From contig NW_026570675.1 in assembly GCF_019649055.1 (NCBI RefSeq), positions 1 to 20,076 of the forward strand: a stretch of 20,076 bases of DNA, written 5' to 3'. The notes beneath the pieces were generated by a model, which saw only the letters and a list, made by a program, of their open reading frames with translations, had not been told where the DNA came from and made no database searches. Shown here one piece after another: positions 1 through 10,044 of this stretch. The translations under genes were made by a program, and so were the position numbers. This DNA comes from Paramacrobiotus metropolitanus. Taxonomy: Eukaryota; Tardigrada; Eutardigrada; Parachela; Macrobiotidae. The first letter of the stretch is position 1; each line of letters opens with the position of its first letter.

Positions 1-46
1 AGGTGATGCAAAGTGCAAGTTCCTCACGGGGAGAGCCAACGCTAAT

Positions 47-270
47 GTGACCTTTAGGTACTTGACACCTCAAAGACGTGAGTTCTCACGCGGCGAACGA
101 AAGGTCACAGTGGTGACCCTTAGTGACCTTTGGTTCTTGACACCCTCGAAGACGTGAGTTCCTCACGCGGCGAACGAAAGGTCACAATGGTGACCTTTCG
201 GGTTCTTGACACCCTCAAAGACGTGAGTTCCTCACGGGCGAACTAGAAAGGTCCCTGTGGTGACCTTCAG
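47..270. repeat. Minisatellite, 69-75 bp unit, about 3 copies
   Basis: Three consecutive units share the core TTGACACCCTC-AAGACGTGAGTT-CTCACGCGGCGAAC, with the TTGACAC anchor at 62, 137 and 206 (spacings 75 and 69). A partial fourth unit lies at the left edge, where 'agttcctcacggg' occurs near 18-30. The unit junctions are inverted repeats: AAAGGTCAC and GTGACCTTT around 178-197 form nine-base arms with a four-base loop, and similar arms occur near 101-119 and 246-267. The array runs off the window on the left, so its true length is unknown. A decayed relative in the same orientation lies near 2035-2230. Confidence 0.85.
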
Positions 271-370
271 CACCTATGGTTCACTTCGTACCACTTTATA
301 AAATCAGCCTTTTTAGTTCACCTTGTTTTCTTATGCATCCCGCACTTATCCTGTGCGCCTTTACGTTGTA

Positions 371-945
371 CAGTAAAACCTCTTAATACAGAAACCTCTC
401 GATATAATACAGACACGGTTCCATCGGTTCGTTTGTTATGACCGGGTTTATTTTTATAGAGAAGGCAGCGTTGTTTTTAGGGGCAAGGACAGTAGTGTGA
501 AGTGTTGGCGGGATGGCCACAAAAATTTTATTACTGCGGCAGTTAACAAGACATTAAAAACGTAATAAATACAATGCCAAATATAATTTTTGATGAAATT
601 AAGTGTTAACTAACTGTCTTTTAAGAAAGTTATAGAAAGCAATATAACGGGTTTGCTAAAATTATTTCCTTCAGACGTTAATGTAATGTGATTGCATCAC
701 ATTACATACGCGTTACTGTATGTACCGTCAGAGTATGCAGCCGCAGCTGAATGTAATACAGAGGTTCTCTTCACCCGTAAAACTGCATTTGGTTCCGCGG
801 AAAGTGTATGTAGCTGTTATGAAGAGGTGAATTCTATAAAGAGTATCTTCCGTATGCTACAGTCTGAGACTATCCAGTTCCTACATTTTGAATGTTATAG
901 ACGAGTGTACCAAATAAAGAGTGTTTTTAAGGAGAGGTTTTACTG
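371..945. mobile_element. pogo/Tigger-like non-autonomous DNA transposon (MITE)
   Basis: The left end reads CAGTAAAACCTCT, directly preceded by TA at 369-370. The right end is the exact inverse, AGAGGTTTTACTG, ending at 945. CAGT-AACCTCT termini next to a TA target are typical of the pogo/Tigger branch of Tc1/mariner elements. The dinucleotide after the right end is CA, which fits a TA duplication mutated at one base. The TIRs are identical for 13 bp and then diverge. The 575 bp inside contain no transposase-like reading frame; the open frame at 692-1072 has no recognisable domain. I read it as an old non-autonomous copy. Confidence 0.65.
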
Positions 946-2034
946 CATTCTGCCTTTGCAAGTGCATCTGACTTTGTCTTACTGTGTTGCATTAACGTAC
1001 TCCACGAATTCACCTGTATGCTGTCCATCATCAACAGTCCATGTTGACAACGTATTTTTTAAATCTCTTTAGTTTTCTGCTGGAGCGGTGAATGCGTGTT
1101 GAACACAGACCGAATACGTGGGAATGCGCTGACATGCTGCAAGAAGCTGCAGTAAATCAGTCATGAAGGCGAGATAAGCGAGGGAAAATACTTTAGGAAT
1201 AAAGGCAGAATACAGGTAGTGTAAGTGAGAGTACGCCGTACGGGCACACTCTGAAGGCATATCAATCTCGCCCTATGACAAAGTACCTTTGGCATTCAGC
1301 AGTAATCCCAATTATTCCATCGGTATTCCATATAGCTGTAGACATGACTGTAGCTTCCATTTAATGTGTCCCAGTATTCTCCGTATTCCGCATGTATTCA
1401 CCAGCGTGTTCTTGGTTTTCATAAATAAAAATTAGGAAACGCCTTGAATTCGGGCAGAGTGCTTGCGGAATACGTGATAATACCTCGATATTAAAGCGCA
1501 TGAATGCTGTCTAAGCGGTTCACCATGTGTGACTTTCTGTTCTGACCAGCTCACCACGAGCGTAGCATGACTAGACACATGTATCGGAAGATGCCCATTC
1601 TACATATTTCTAAACCTGATTTTAGTTTTCGTCCGTTCGTACGGGACGTGCTAATAAAGTTAAGCCTGCGATCCGGCCGCACAGTGAGTTTGTGTTTCTT
1701 TATTCTGGCAATCGTAATCATAGCTGCTTCGTGACCTTACGCCTAGCTCCCTGGAAGTGCTGTATAAGCAATCCAGGTGAGATGCTTTAAGTGCATCGTC
1801 GAAACTACACTAAAAAAAAGACTGCAACAATACATAAATGTTAAATAATTAATGTTGTTAGTACGGTAGGAATACAAGGGAATAGGTATTAGGAAGGATA
1901 CCGGCTGATTGGCAGAGAACAGTGAAATCAAATTATAGCGGACATAAGATTACAACCAAAATATTTACAGATACATGGAATACAGTAGCACAAAGGGTAT
2001 CGGTTTCTTCCGTGGTACGAAAAGGGTGACATCT
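946..2034. other. Non-coding interval, nothing recognised
   Basis: Between the pogo-like element and the second minisatellite I see no convincing exon, RNA gene or inverted-repeat element. The short open frames here lack domain character and splice context. Confidence 0.5.
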
Positions 2035-2230
2035 AACCTTTAGTAATACTTAATGTTTTCACACCCCAAAAACGTGAGTTCTTTACGCGGCGAACCTAAA
2101 AGGTCGCTGTGTTGACCTTTAATGACTTTAATTTTCTTCACCTACTCCAAGACCTGAGTTCAACCTGAAATCACTGTGGTCTGCACCCTCAGACCCCGGG
2201 GCCTCTGACACCGCAAACCCGGAAGGTCAC
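2035..2230. repeat. Decayed second copy of the left-edge minisatellite
   Basis: About two diverged units are visible in the same orientation as the array at 47-270. The first has 'cacaccccaaaaacgtgag' followed by 'acgcggcgaacctaaaaggtc' and 'gttgaccttt' (about 2058-2120). The second keeps 'ctccaagacctgagttc' (about 2145-2161). The remainder to 2230 retains only fragments such as 'aaggtcactgag'. The two arrays bracket the pogo-like element and unique sequence. Confidence 0.7.
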
Positions 2231-3779
2231 TGAGCTTTATTTTTCTCGGTTAACGCCGATTTCACAGCGAAAGCGGTTTGTAAACCTAGCTTACCTACCA
2301 CTCCATATATTATACTATGTCGATGTATTTTCTTTTACAACATGGTTTGTTTGTTTGTACAAGGAAGTGGGAGCAATTCAACCTAAACCTCAACAGTGGA
2401 TAAAATTATATTACTGTCAATGCTAATCATATTTTGTGATAGCAGCATGATTTTAAAACCGCCGCCTTTGAAGAAATCAACATTTAAAATGCTTAATTAA
2501 CGCTTTTTGTGAGATAGCTTCTTTGGTTCCTTATGTAACGTTTCCCAAAATATGCGGTTTTCTATGTATTTTGATCTTTAAGTGATTTCAAGCATAATAA
2601 TGATTTGCTGTATTTTGATAAAGTATTAAGCGCACCTACTCTTCAACTACAAGTAAAAAGATAAAACTTTAGGGTGCAAGAAATACTTCAACTTTGGTTC
2701 GCCCAAAAGGCTTAGGTTTTGTTCGTTGTAAAAATATATTACATTCATCAGAATAATTGGATTTTCAAAACTCAAGACGATGAACCAGTATTAAACCGAA
2801 GATAAGGGGCAGCTAAACACAGAACGGCGCTTTAACCAGGATTTGATTTGCGTCAGGATGACATTCACAAACTATTTTCGTAGTATCGTAACAGGCCTGT
2901 ATCGTTTGTCGACCAGCATCGTGTACAATTGAAAGTTTTATTGTACTGGTGACCATATCTTAAACTGTGCTGGTGCTACGTTACAAAGAATATATTCGTA
3001 AAATCCGAATTTAACGCCCATCTTTCCCTCAAAATCAATGCTAAAAGCGTCTCCCCGTGCGTACGAAATAGAAACGCTCACCCTCTTAGTTTATCACTCC
3101 GGGGCGTCAAATCAATTTCGGCGCACCCTGAATCATCGATTCTTGTCCTGATAATTTTAGTGTTTACAGATCAGTGCGTTTGATAACAATAATATCTTTC
3201 TCGTTTAAGCTGCGATATTATAGGCGCGTCACTTAAATATGTTAAATATGCCCCATCCCCTCGTACTAAATGCACATCGCGGCTTTAAGCATCCCTCTCG
3301 AAACTCAAAGTAAAAAAATCAAAACCCAATGCGTTTAATTTAGAATTTACAGCAACTGCATCTTTCGATACTTTATCATAAACTGCTTTCGCCGTACAAA
3401 CTGTTAAGAAACGAGTACTATCAACGCAGAGAATGCCGCGCCTACTTATTGAGTTACCAAAGAATAGAATGAAATGCTGACGAAACGAAACAATTAAGTG
3501 ATGCCATCATTACTGTTCAGTCAAGTTTCCGTCACACGGGAAAATCCGATACACAATGGCTGCTTGATAAGGCTAACAAATTCAGACATAGTATGATACT
3601 TTAGAGCAAACATATTAACACAACTATTACACAGGAAAAAGTCAAAATGGAGAATACGGTATTTCTAATAACCGCAGTTAAGAGATATGGCAAAGAACTT
3701 GCAAAAGAACACAAATTACATAACTAAATACTGACTTCTCATTAAGCAAAATAAGGGAGAAAAAATATGATACGTTAGC
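2231..3779. other. Intergenic interval downstream of the MULE gene
   Basis: This AT-rich stretch holds no convincing exon. It would contain the 3' UTR of the minus-strand gene that ends at 3780. On the minus strand the nearest ATTAAA is at 3334-3339 and the nearest AATAAA at 2937-2942, so no standard poly(A) signal lies close to the stop codon. A small inverted repeat (GTACAAT 2923-2929, ATTGTAC 2940-2946) is present. Confidence 0.5.
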
Positions 3780-4159
3780 TTAAGCGGGATACGGGACAGG
3801 CTTCGGCACGGTCTCCATGAAATCCAACAGGGAATCCTTCTGCGCTTCGCTCAGCCTAAACTCCGTTATAATATCCTCGCCAAAGCGCTCATTCTTGGCT
3901 GAAAAATCGGGGTGACGGTTCCGCACGCAGGCAACAGATAAATGGTAAGCGCAGTCCCGAGCCGGTGCAATGCCTGTCTTGTTTTTTTCATAGTTAGGCT
4001 CATCTCTAACAAGGACCATACCGGATATGGGTGGTTTTTGTGAAAACAATGCACGACATCCAGTGCACTGATATCCGGTGTAAGACTGTAGGCCGGCTCC
4101 GCCAGCCAGCGGGCGGAGCTTGAATGGTGCAAAATTTGTTTGCCATGGCGGTATTTCTG
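3780..4159 (-). CDS. MULE-type transposase gene, last coding exon (C-terminal CxxC/HxxxxC module)
   Basis: This is the terminal exon of the three-exon minus-strand gene. It follows a strong acceptor, a T-run ending TTTAG at 4160, and starts in phase 1, which matches the donor of the preceding exon at 5514/5513. It codes for about 125 residues (759-883 of the joined protein) and ends at a stop at 3780-3782. It holds YQCTGC (C789, C792), then after about 35 residues CAYHLSVAC (H830, C835) and RHPDF. That CxGC ... YHL ... C ... HP.F pattern is one I know from the C-termini of SWIM-containing MULE-like proteins of invertebrates and may bind zinc. Residues 771-782 (LRPLAGGAG) are coded by a GC-rich imperfect palindrome and may be a small insertion. 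Without splicing there is no upstream ATG in this frame before a stop, which supports the exon reading. Confidence 0.7.
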
Positions 4160-5513
4160 CTAAACAAAAAAAGCCTATGAAACTAGCTGCCTTCTACAAT
4201 TCGCTGAGGTAGCGAGTAATTTCTTCAATTAGTTTTTTTAACGTTTTCTTTCTAAAGACTGTCTTTTGCTGCAACGTACTATTAAAGTTGGCGATTTTAA
4301 ATACTATTAAATTTGTATATGTATTTACTATTAACCGGCGCTGCCGCTCGGCTGAATGAAAACAAAATAAGCCGTAAACTGATCGCTGACATATCGTTTC
4401 TATAAGCTTAAGTACCATGCTAATAATACGGGGGGAGCACTGCAGTAGAGCAATGGCTACATATGCTAGTCGACCGAAGCGAAGCGAATGTCCTCTATTT
4501 TCAAGAAAACAGGAATTTTGTCGGTCATGTCGGTCACGCCTCAGTAATTTTAAATAAAAACGGAAGCTCACACTACAAAAAAACATTTTTTAATGAAAAA
4601 AATCATTTTAGAAACAGTTTCAAAACGAACTCAGCAAGCGTAATTATTTCGTAAAATTACTGCCTAATCTTAGCCGCCCGGAATAACTTTTTGGCGTTGA
4701 AATTGCCTTTATAGAAAATAGCCTGAAAGACCCAGCGGCACAGAAAATAAATGCAGAACAGGGTGAAAAGTTCGTTCAAAAATGAAAAAGGGCACTGTCC
4801 AGTGTTTCAAACCCTGGAAAGAAAAACCGTCACACGGTCGCCGAGAGTCACTTACGTATGTGTAACTGCTGGTGATGCTTCAAGTTGCGCACCAGTGACA
4901 GCTGTTAACGAAAAAAATGTGGTTCAGGAAATAACTTCAGACGTGAAGAAATTTAAAATTTAAAGGACAGGTAAAAATAGTGCCAAATGGACGTGTATGG
5001 AATAAAAGGTACTCTAGGGAAAGGTAGTGCACGGAGTGGTTACCGTAACACTCGGAACGTGCTTACATACTCGTACAGTGCTTTACGCATAAATAGTATA
5101 TCGGCTTTCTAATTTGGCTTATCTGCAGCCCTGTTCCACCACACGCGGGCAGTTTCTCTGAAAAATTACCATAGGTCACCCGTCGGCAAATTATTATTAT
5201 TTCCCCATAATTTTCGTATACAGAATCCACTACGAAAAGATAAAAAACTCATAATGTCATTAAAGTTAGCATGTTTGAAAACCGGGGCGCTTGAATTTTC
5301 CAAGCCGTTCTTTGATGTAGGTACGGTAGAGCAGAGCCTATGTAATAGATGTGCAAAAAAATTGATGGAGGCTCCGTATACCGCCTTTATACCACCGCTG
5401 GCTTCTATAGTACTACATTTCTACAATTTTTGACTTCTGATACCACCTTTGATTCTGATACCACTTCTGATTCTGTACAAACCCTACGAATACGAGTTTA
5501 CGGGTTTTTTTAC
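4160..5513 (-). other. Intron 2 of the MULE-type gene
   Basis: The proposed intron is 1354 bp on the minus strand, with donor G|GTAAAA at 5513 and acceptor TTTTTTTGTTTAG at 4160. Both sides are phase 1. An alternative donor, C|GTAAAC with the first intron base at 5501, is also phase 1. The open frames inside (4194-4586 minus, 4463-4654 plus, 4751-4963 plus) show no domains and are treated as chance. Confidence 0.6.
5435..5476. repeat. 18-bp tandem repeat near the 5' end of intron 2
   Basis: The unit TTCTGATACCAC plus six bases occurs at 5435 and 5453, with a third partial start at 5471. On the minus strand it codes for repeated WYQ if the intron is retained. It sits just past the donor at 5513, so it would be removed by splicing or form the tail of an unspliced isoform. 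Confidence 0.75.
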
Positions 5514-6682
5514 CGGCATCAGATATTGTAGCTTTTCCAGTGCTGTCAGTTGCCCGCAACCTTTCTTCTCTTCCCTTTCGTACAGTGGCGCCTTCCGCAG
5601 CTTTGCGATTTCCAACCCGACGGCGTGAACTTTTGGGCTTATTTCCACCTTCCTTAGAAGTCGGCTGCACTACTTTGCGATACGGCTTCTTATAGCTTTT
5701 GTACTTCTGTATGTGCTGGTCCAGGCAGTTCAGACTAATTGCAATGGCTAACGAGTGCGTGCATAACTTTCTGTTTTGATACTGAAGACAGCGACAGTCG
5801 GCTTCATACTTCGTATTGTGCCAGGTGACCGCGCGCTCCACTCGATCCTTTGGCTCAGCAATAATGAAATTGGTGACAGTTTCGTCTAGTTTATGGCCGT
5901 CGGTTTTTTTCTGCACTCTTTGATGTCGTAGCATAATTTTGGCTTCATTCCATTGTTGTCGGCATTCTTCCGGCAACTGCGATTCAGTAAACGATACCGG
6001 CGGCTCCGTAATATTACCTGTATCTGATGATTGCAACAGTTCCTGCTGGCGAAGGTGCAACAAAGGGTCAACATCCGGAATTGCCCCAAAGATATTTCTA
6101 TAAGCGCCGTTTAATACTTCTGTGCTATACAGCACGTCCAATGTACAGTCCAGCACAGGAACGTCTTTTCGTTGGAATTCTCCGCGGCCGACGATACTTT
6201 CTGCCATACAGCGCTCTTGATGCCGGAAAAGGCTCTTAATGACGCGGACAGCTTCCAAGTCGGTCAAATTTTTGGATTTGCGTTCAAATGTTTTTCTTAT
6301 CATGGAATTAGCGGTTTCGGTTGCATTATTCTGGCACAGGCGATCACCGAATCCTGCTGCTTCCCGAGACGCAAGAATAATTTTTTGAGCGTATTGCTTT
6401 GTTCTCTTTTCATTGAAATAATGATTTGCAAACCCAGGATACTGCTCTTCCCACTGAAGCTTACATCTTTGCAGCTCTCTTGCAAACTCAGCGCTGGTAC
6501 TGCAATCAACCAGTCCTCGTGTATATGTGTTTTGGGCTGGACAACATGTTCCAAAAACGTCCCCTATGATTGTGTCACGATCATCGTCATCAAATGTGGG
6601 GTAATGATCAGACAAGAACCTCTTTAAATTCTCTTTTACGTGGAGGCTGCAGAGCAAGTGCCTTGCATTTGGGACACAATCC
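5514..6682 (-). CDS. MULE-type transposase gene, middle exon (second half of catalytic domain plus SWIM finger)
   Basis: This 1169-base internal exon codes for about 390 residues. After the junction residue the frame opens with DCVPNARHLLCSLHVKENL, which completes the block begun in the previous exon: an aspartate region followed by 'PNARHLLC..H', as expected for MULE transposases, with the conserved CxxH at C379/H382. The likely catalytic glutamate is in ATETANSMIRK (E490). A SWIM zinc finger follows: DCRC-x8-CTH at C664, C666, C675, H677. The remainder is basic, rich in K, R and G. The acceptor is TGTTTTAG at 6683 and the exon starts in phase 2, matching the donor at 8940. If intron 2 is retained the frame runs on to a stop at 5413. 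Products of this type cut and move Mutator-like elements in the nucleus; a host role after domestication is equally possible. Confidence 0.85.
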
Positions 6683-8940
6683 CTAAAACAGCGCTATTAT
6701 GAATTATTATATTACAGTACCTTCAGTGAATAGTAAATACTAAAACAGACACAAAATCCTAACAAAAACGCTTCTGTAAGTATGATTATAATTACTAAAA
6801 TATATCACTCAGAAAGCAAAGAACAGCAAAATAAAATATTTGTAGTAACTTTAGATGTGCGGTGCAGCAAGAACTAGTGATTCCACTTACCAGGGACGCG
6901 GCCCTCTCGAAAAAATTTCATTTTTTTGCAGGATGACAGAGTAACACTAGGGTATACCTAAAAAAAATAGTTTCATCTCACCATGGTCGGTAGGGCGTGT
7001 ACAAACAAAATTTACAAGTTAAAGATACGCTATGTTATAGCCTATAGCCAAAGCATTGCTTCGGATTTTAAGTGCCCGTTTAATGCAACCAATTGATACG
7101 CTATCATGAGACTTATGCGAGCTCAATATTTTATGTTTACCCGTTTCGTTTCCGAAACGAGCTTATTATGTACAGTACTTGTAAATGGTAGTGAATTATT
7201 TTTGAAGTGATCTGTGGTCCTTCTTACTTCGGTTTTCGACGCAAGCAGTATTCGTGCGCTAAAACTGATAGCGCAAACTGAAATGTTAATCTGAGCACCT
7301 GCAGATTCCCTCCTAAAAATAACCACCATCTGCTAACGCAGCCAACCAGCTTCAGAAAAAAAGGCTTATTAACGGAATATTGAAAATACAGTCAGACTGC
7401 ATGGTTAAAACCTCGTACACTATAGCGTATGAAGTAGCTCGTATTAAATCTTATTAAGCAGCGCATTGGCTGTAGCATAGCGTTTCTTTAACTTCTTAAT
7501 TTTTGTTTGGCCACTCGATGTTGACCATGGCAGATGATATTATTTTTTTTGGTAAACCCTATTGTTACTCTATCATCCTGCAAAAAATGAAATTTTTCTG
7601 AGAGGGGGGCCGGTGACGCGTCCCTGGTTAGAAGCATTTGCATTGAAGAGTTATGTGCTATGTGTTTTAACTAAACAGACCATAGTGTATGACAGAAAAT
7701 TCAAAATTCCGTCTCTGCAGTGAACCCGAGCATCATTGTTCATTTTGTCGCATAGCACCCCTACTGTTTGGCGTTTGTTTCGTAAAAAATACAATGCAGG
7801 CATTAACAAAGAGAAAAGCCGATTTCATGATTTAAAAACTACTGATGATGATTACTGTAGTCATCATATTGTGTCACTGTTTATCAGACAATACAACTGA
7901 AAAAAAACGGTTCTAGCTGTTTTAAAAGTCTTAAATACTCTGCAGATTTAGCATTCTACGTAATACGGTAAATTAGTGTGCGCTCTCTCTGTCCCGCAGA
8001 GCAAGTAATAATACTCAGTTTAATCATAACAACCATGGATGCATCTTTCCTTAATACGCCAACAAGTTCCGCTAAAACCGATATTAATGCTCTGGTCCTT
8101 TATTATTTCGTAACATACGAGAACTGGCGTTTAAAACTGCACGGGCATTATTTCGTGTGGCAGTTAGGGGGTTAATATCCCTGTTTAGCAGAATTTAACA
8201 AAATACGAGTATGTAACTTGATACTTGTACTGTTCACAGCAACTTCACACACACAGGCTATCAGAACGAGAGTTTGGTAGTGTTTTAAAGTACTTGTTTG
8301 GAGCCTGTTATAGAGGTACCTAGGTGTACAATACACTAATCAGTTCCGTAAAGAAACTAATCAGTGTACATCTGTGGATTACAGTTTTTAGCGCAATCGG
8401 TGTTTAATCAGTTGCAATAATTAGAACAGAATACTCCTAAAGCGTACGAAAACCCGGGATTCGAGTTACATATCTAACCCTGTGCAGTGTGTAGTAATAG
8501 CAATAAAACGTTCAGTTTTGTGGTATTTGATTTTGTGGTCTTGTTTAAAAGTTTGTAACATCGAATTAAGACAAATTGTCGAATTGTTCCCAATTTATCC
8601 AGCTTTTAAATTACACTTTAAGCTATTTTGTTAGGAAAAAGTGTTTCTTGCATTAATCTTAAATTTCAGCTGCAAGTTCACAAAGGTGCAAAATTAGCCA
8701 ATTAAAGTCAGTTTTTGCAAAGTCGTACACAGAGTAACCGTAAGTTATCATAGGCTAAAAAAGTACAAGTAATCTACTGAATCCGTAGTACCTAACTGTT
8801 GGAAAATTAATAAGTTTTATACAGAAAGTTCGGCTTGCTGCTCCACGGGCTCCACCCGCGCCGCAGCTAGGCGTCGCCTTCGGCTCCGTCTTCGGTTGGC
8901 GTATTAACAAAATTATGGTTTTGAAATAAAATGCACTTAC
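6683..8940 (-). other. Intron 1 of the MULE-type gene
   Basis: This 2258-bp intron on the minus strand has a near-perfect donor, CT|GTAAGT at 8940, and acceptor TTTTAG at 6683, both phase 2. Joining restores an uninterrupted MULE block across the junction (ALYEAPL then DCVPNARHLLC). It contains the Harbinger-like element at 6890-7627 and, near the donor, a GC-rich patch at about 8830-8905. The open frames at 7978-8175 and 8755-9012 look incidental. Confidence 0.75.
6890..7627. mobile_element. PIF/Harbinger (Tourist-like) non-autonomous element with long inverted repeats
   Basis: The 738-bp element begins CCAGGGACGCG and ends with the exact inverse CGCGTCCCTGG. It is flanked on both sides by TTA (6887-6889 and 7628-7630), a 3-bp target duplication of the TWA type used by PIF/Harbinger elements. 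Beyond the perfect 11 bp the inverted similarity continues, with small gaps, for about 215 bp on each side (about 6890-7107 and 7415-7627). Shared blocks include GCAGGATGA, CCATGGTC and AAGTTAAAGA-ACGCTATG. The middle has no transposase-like frame. It lies wholly within intron 1 of the MULE-type gene and does not touch the splice sites. Confidence 0.75.
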
Positions 8941-10044
8941 AGTGGTGCTTCGTATAGCGCCGGCTGGTCGTCCGAAACGAATGTCGGTTTCCAGTCTATC
9001 CGTTTTTTCCACTTCTCACCGCAATAGCTCTGCAGTTCGTCGAAAATAAGAGACCAGGCTCTATCAAATTCCGCTTTGGACTGACCAGTCATTAACACAC
9101 ACGGTCCAATAATAACCGCTCTGTCGCTCAGATCGGCGGCTTCGGCATCCACCAGATTATTACTTCGGACTTTATAATTCTTCCGCCGCAGAATTGGATG
9201 CCGAAGGCAGGTTACAAGAAGGTATTTTCCTCCGACAGTAAACAGCACATCAAAATAAAGCGCAGAATCCGGGGGACTATCTTTCTTTGGGCGCAAGCAA
9301 AGATTTGCAAACATGCTGCACTGCGTTGGGAGAGCTATTAAAATCAGGGAATTTTTCTCGGATTTCTTTTTGATGTCCAGATGCAGGACAGTTGTATGCT
9401 GTTCAGCCAGAAGATCCACCAAAATCGTTTCCGCCGCCGCTTTTCTCTCACATGCTTTAGCATTTTGAATCTGCCGGCGGTTGTGAGGGATGGAAGAAAC
9501 GTTGCACGTCTGTTCTGCCGCCCTTGCTTGGACTACTTCCAATACCTCCACATCGTTTCCACTTGGATCCTTTTCCATTTGCTCTTTTACAAGCTTTTTC
9601 ACAATGGTGGAATTTGGCTGAAACGGAACCGCCTCTCCCCCTCGCTGCCGTGGAGTTACTGAAAATTCGTACGGCTTGATTGCTGTCATGTGGTTCCCCC
9701 AGCGGTACTCATTTGCCGCAATCCGTGGATGGGAAACACCACTTGGAATGTAGATGCGCTTGATGAAGTCTCTACAGTCGGGGTTCTTGTAAGTAAATAT
9801 GTCAGTTAGCTCCGGCGTTATCGTACGACTTTTCATTTTCCACCGGCATCCAACTTCTCCACGTATATCTATGTGCGTGTCCGATTCCTTTAGGGCAACC
9901 AGAAAAACTCCATTTTGTCTGAAACCGTACGGTAAACTCTTGTTCACAAATGGTGCCACGTTGTCAAATTCGTGCAGCAGCAGGTTTTCACAAAAGTAAA
10001 CTCTCTCTGGAACATTCTCCGGCACGGCATAGTAGTCCCAGTCT
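8941..10044 (-). CDS. MULE-type transposase gene, first recognised exon (N-terminal region and first catalytic aspartates)
   Basis: This exon codes for about 368 residues with no internal stop. Blocks in order: YFCENLLLHEF and AFVNKSLPYGF-like text near the start, GCRWKMK, YKNPDCRDFIKRIYIPSGV, EYRWGN, then AVPFQPNS. The catalytic region begins with ALYFDVLFTVGGKYLLVT (D265 of the joined protein, the expected first catalytic Asp). It continues with VIIGPCVLM and FVSDDQPALYEA (D358 or D359, the second). The exon ends at an excellent donor, CT|GTAAGT. At its 5' side an in-frame TGA lies just before GATTCAG, which makes a good acceptor ending at 10045. The first in-frame ATG would discard the conserved start, so at least one more 5' exon probably lies above 10045; I could not identify it. 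The overall order resembles SWIM-containing MULE proteins of invertebrates. Activity is inferred from residue conservation only. Confidence 0.8.

Noticed and set aside
178-197. Canonical oestrogen-type response element.
   Set aside because: The inverted GGTCA half-sites are separated by six bases, not three. It is better described as a minisatellite palindrome.
692-1072. 126-residue plus-strand open frame across the pogo-like element.
   Set aside because: It crosses the element's right border, has no recognisable domain and no splice context.
3416-3432. GTACTATCAACGCAGAG resembles part of a common cDNA-amplification primer.
   Set aside because: Only the 13 bases TATCAACGCAGAG match and both flanks differ. 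The rest of the window looks like continuous genomic DNA, so chance is the simpler reading.
4194-4963. Open frames of 63-130 residues in intron 2.
   Set aside because: No domain or exon-like composition; they overlap each other on both strands and lie between two in-phase exons.
8755-9012. 85-residue minus-strand frame overlapping the end of the first exon.
   Set aside because: It is a different frame from the transposase exon and arises from the GC-rich patch inside intron 1.
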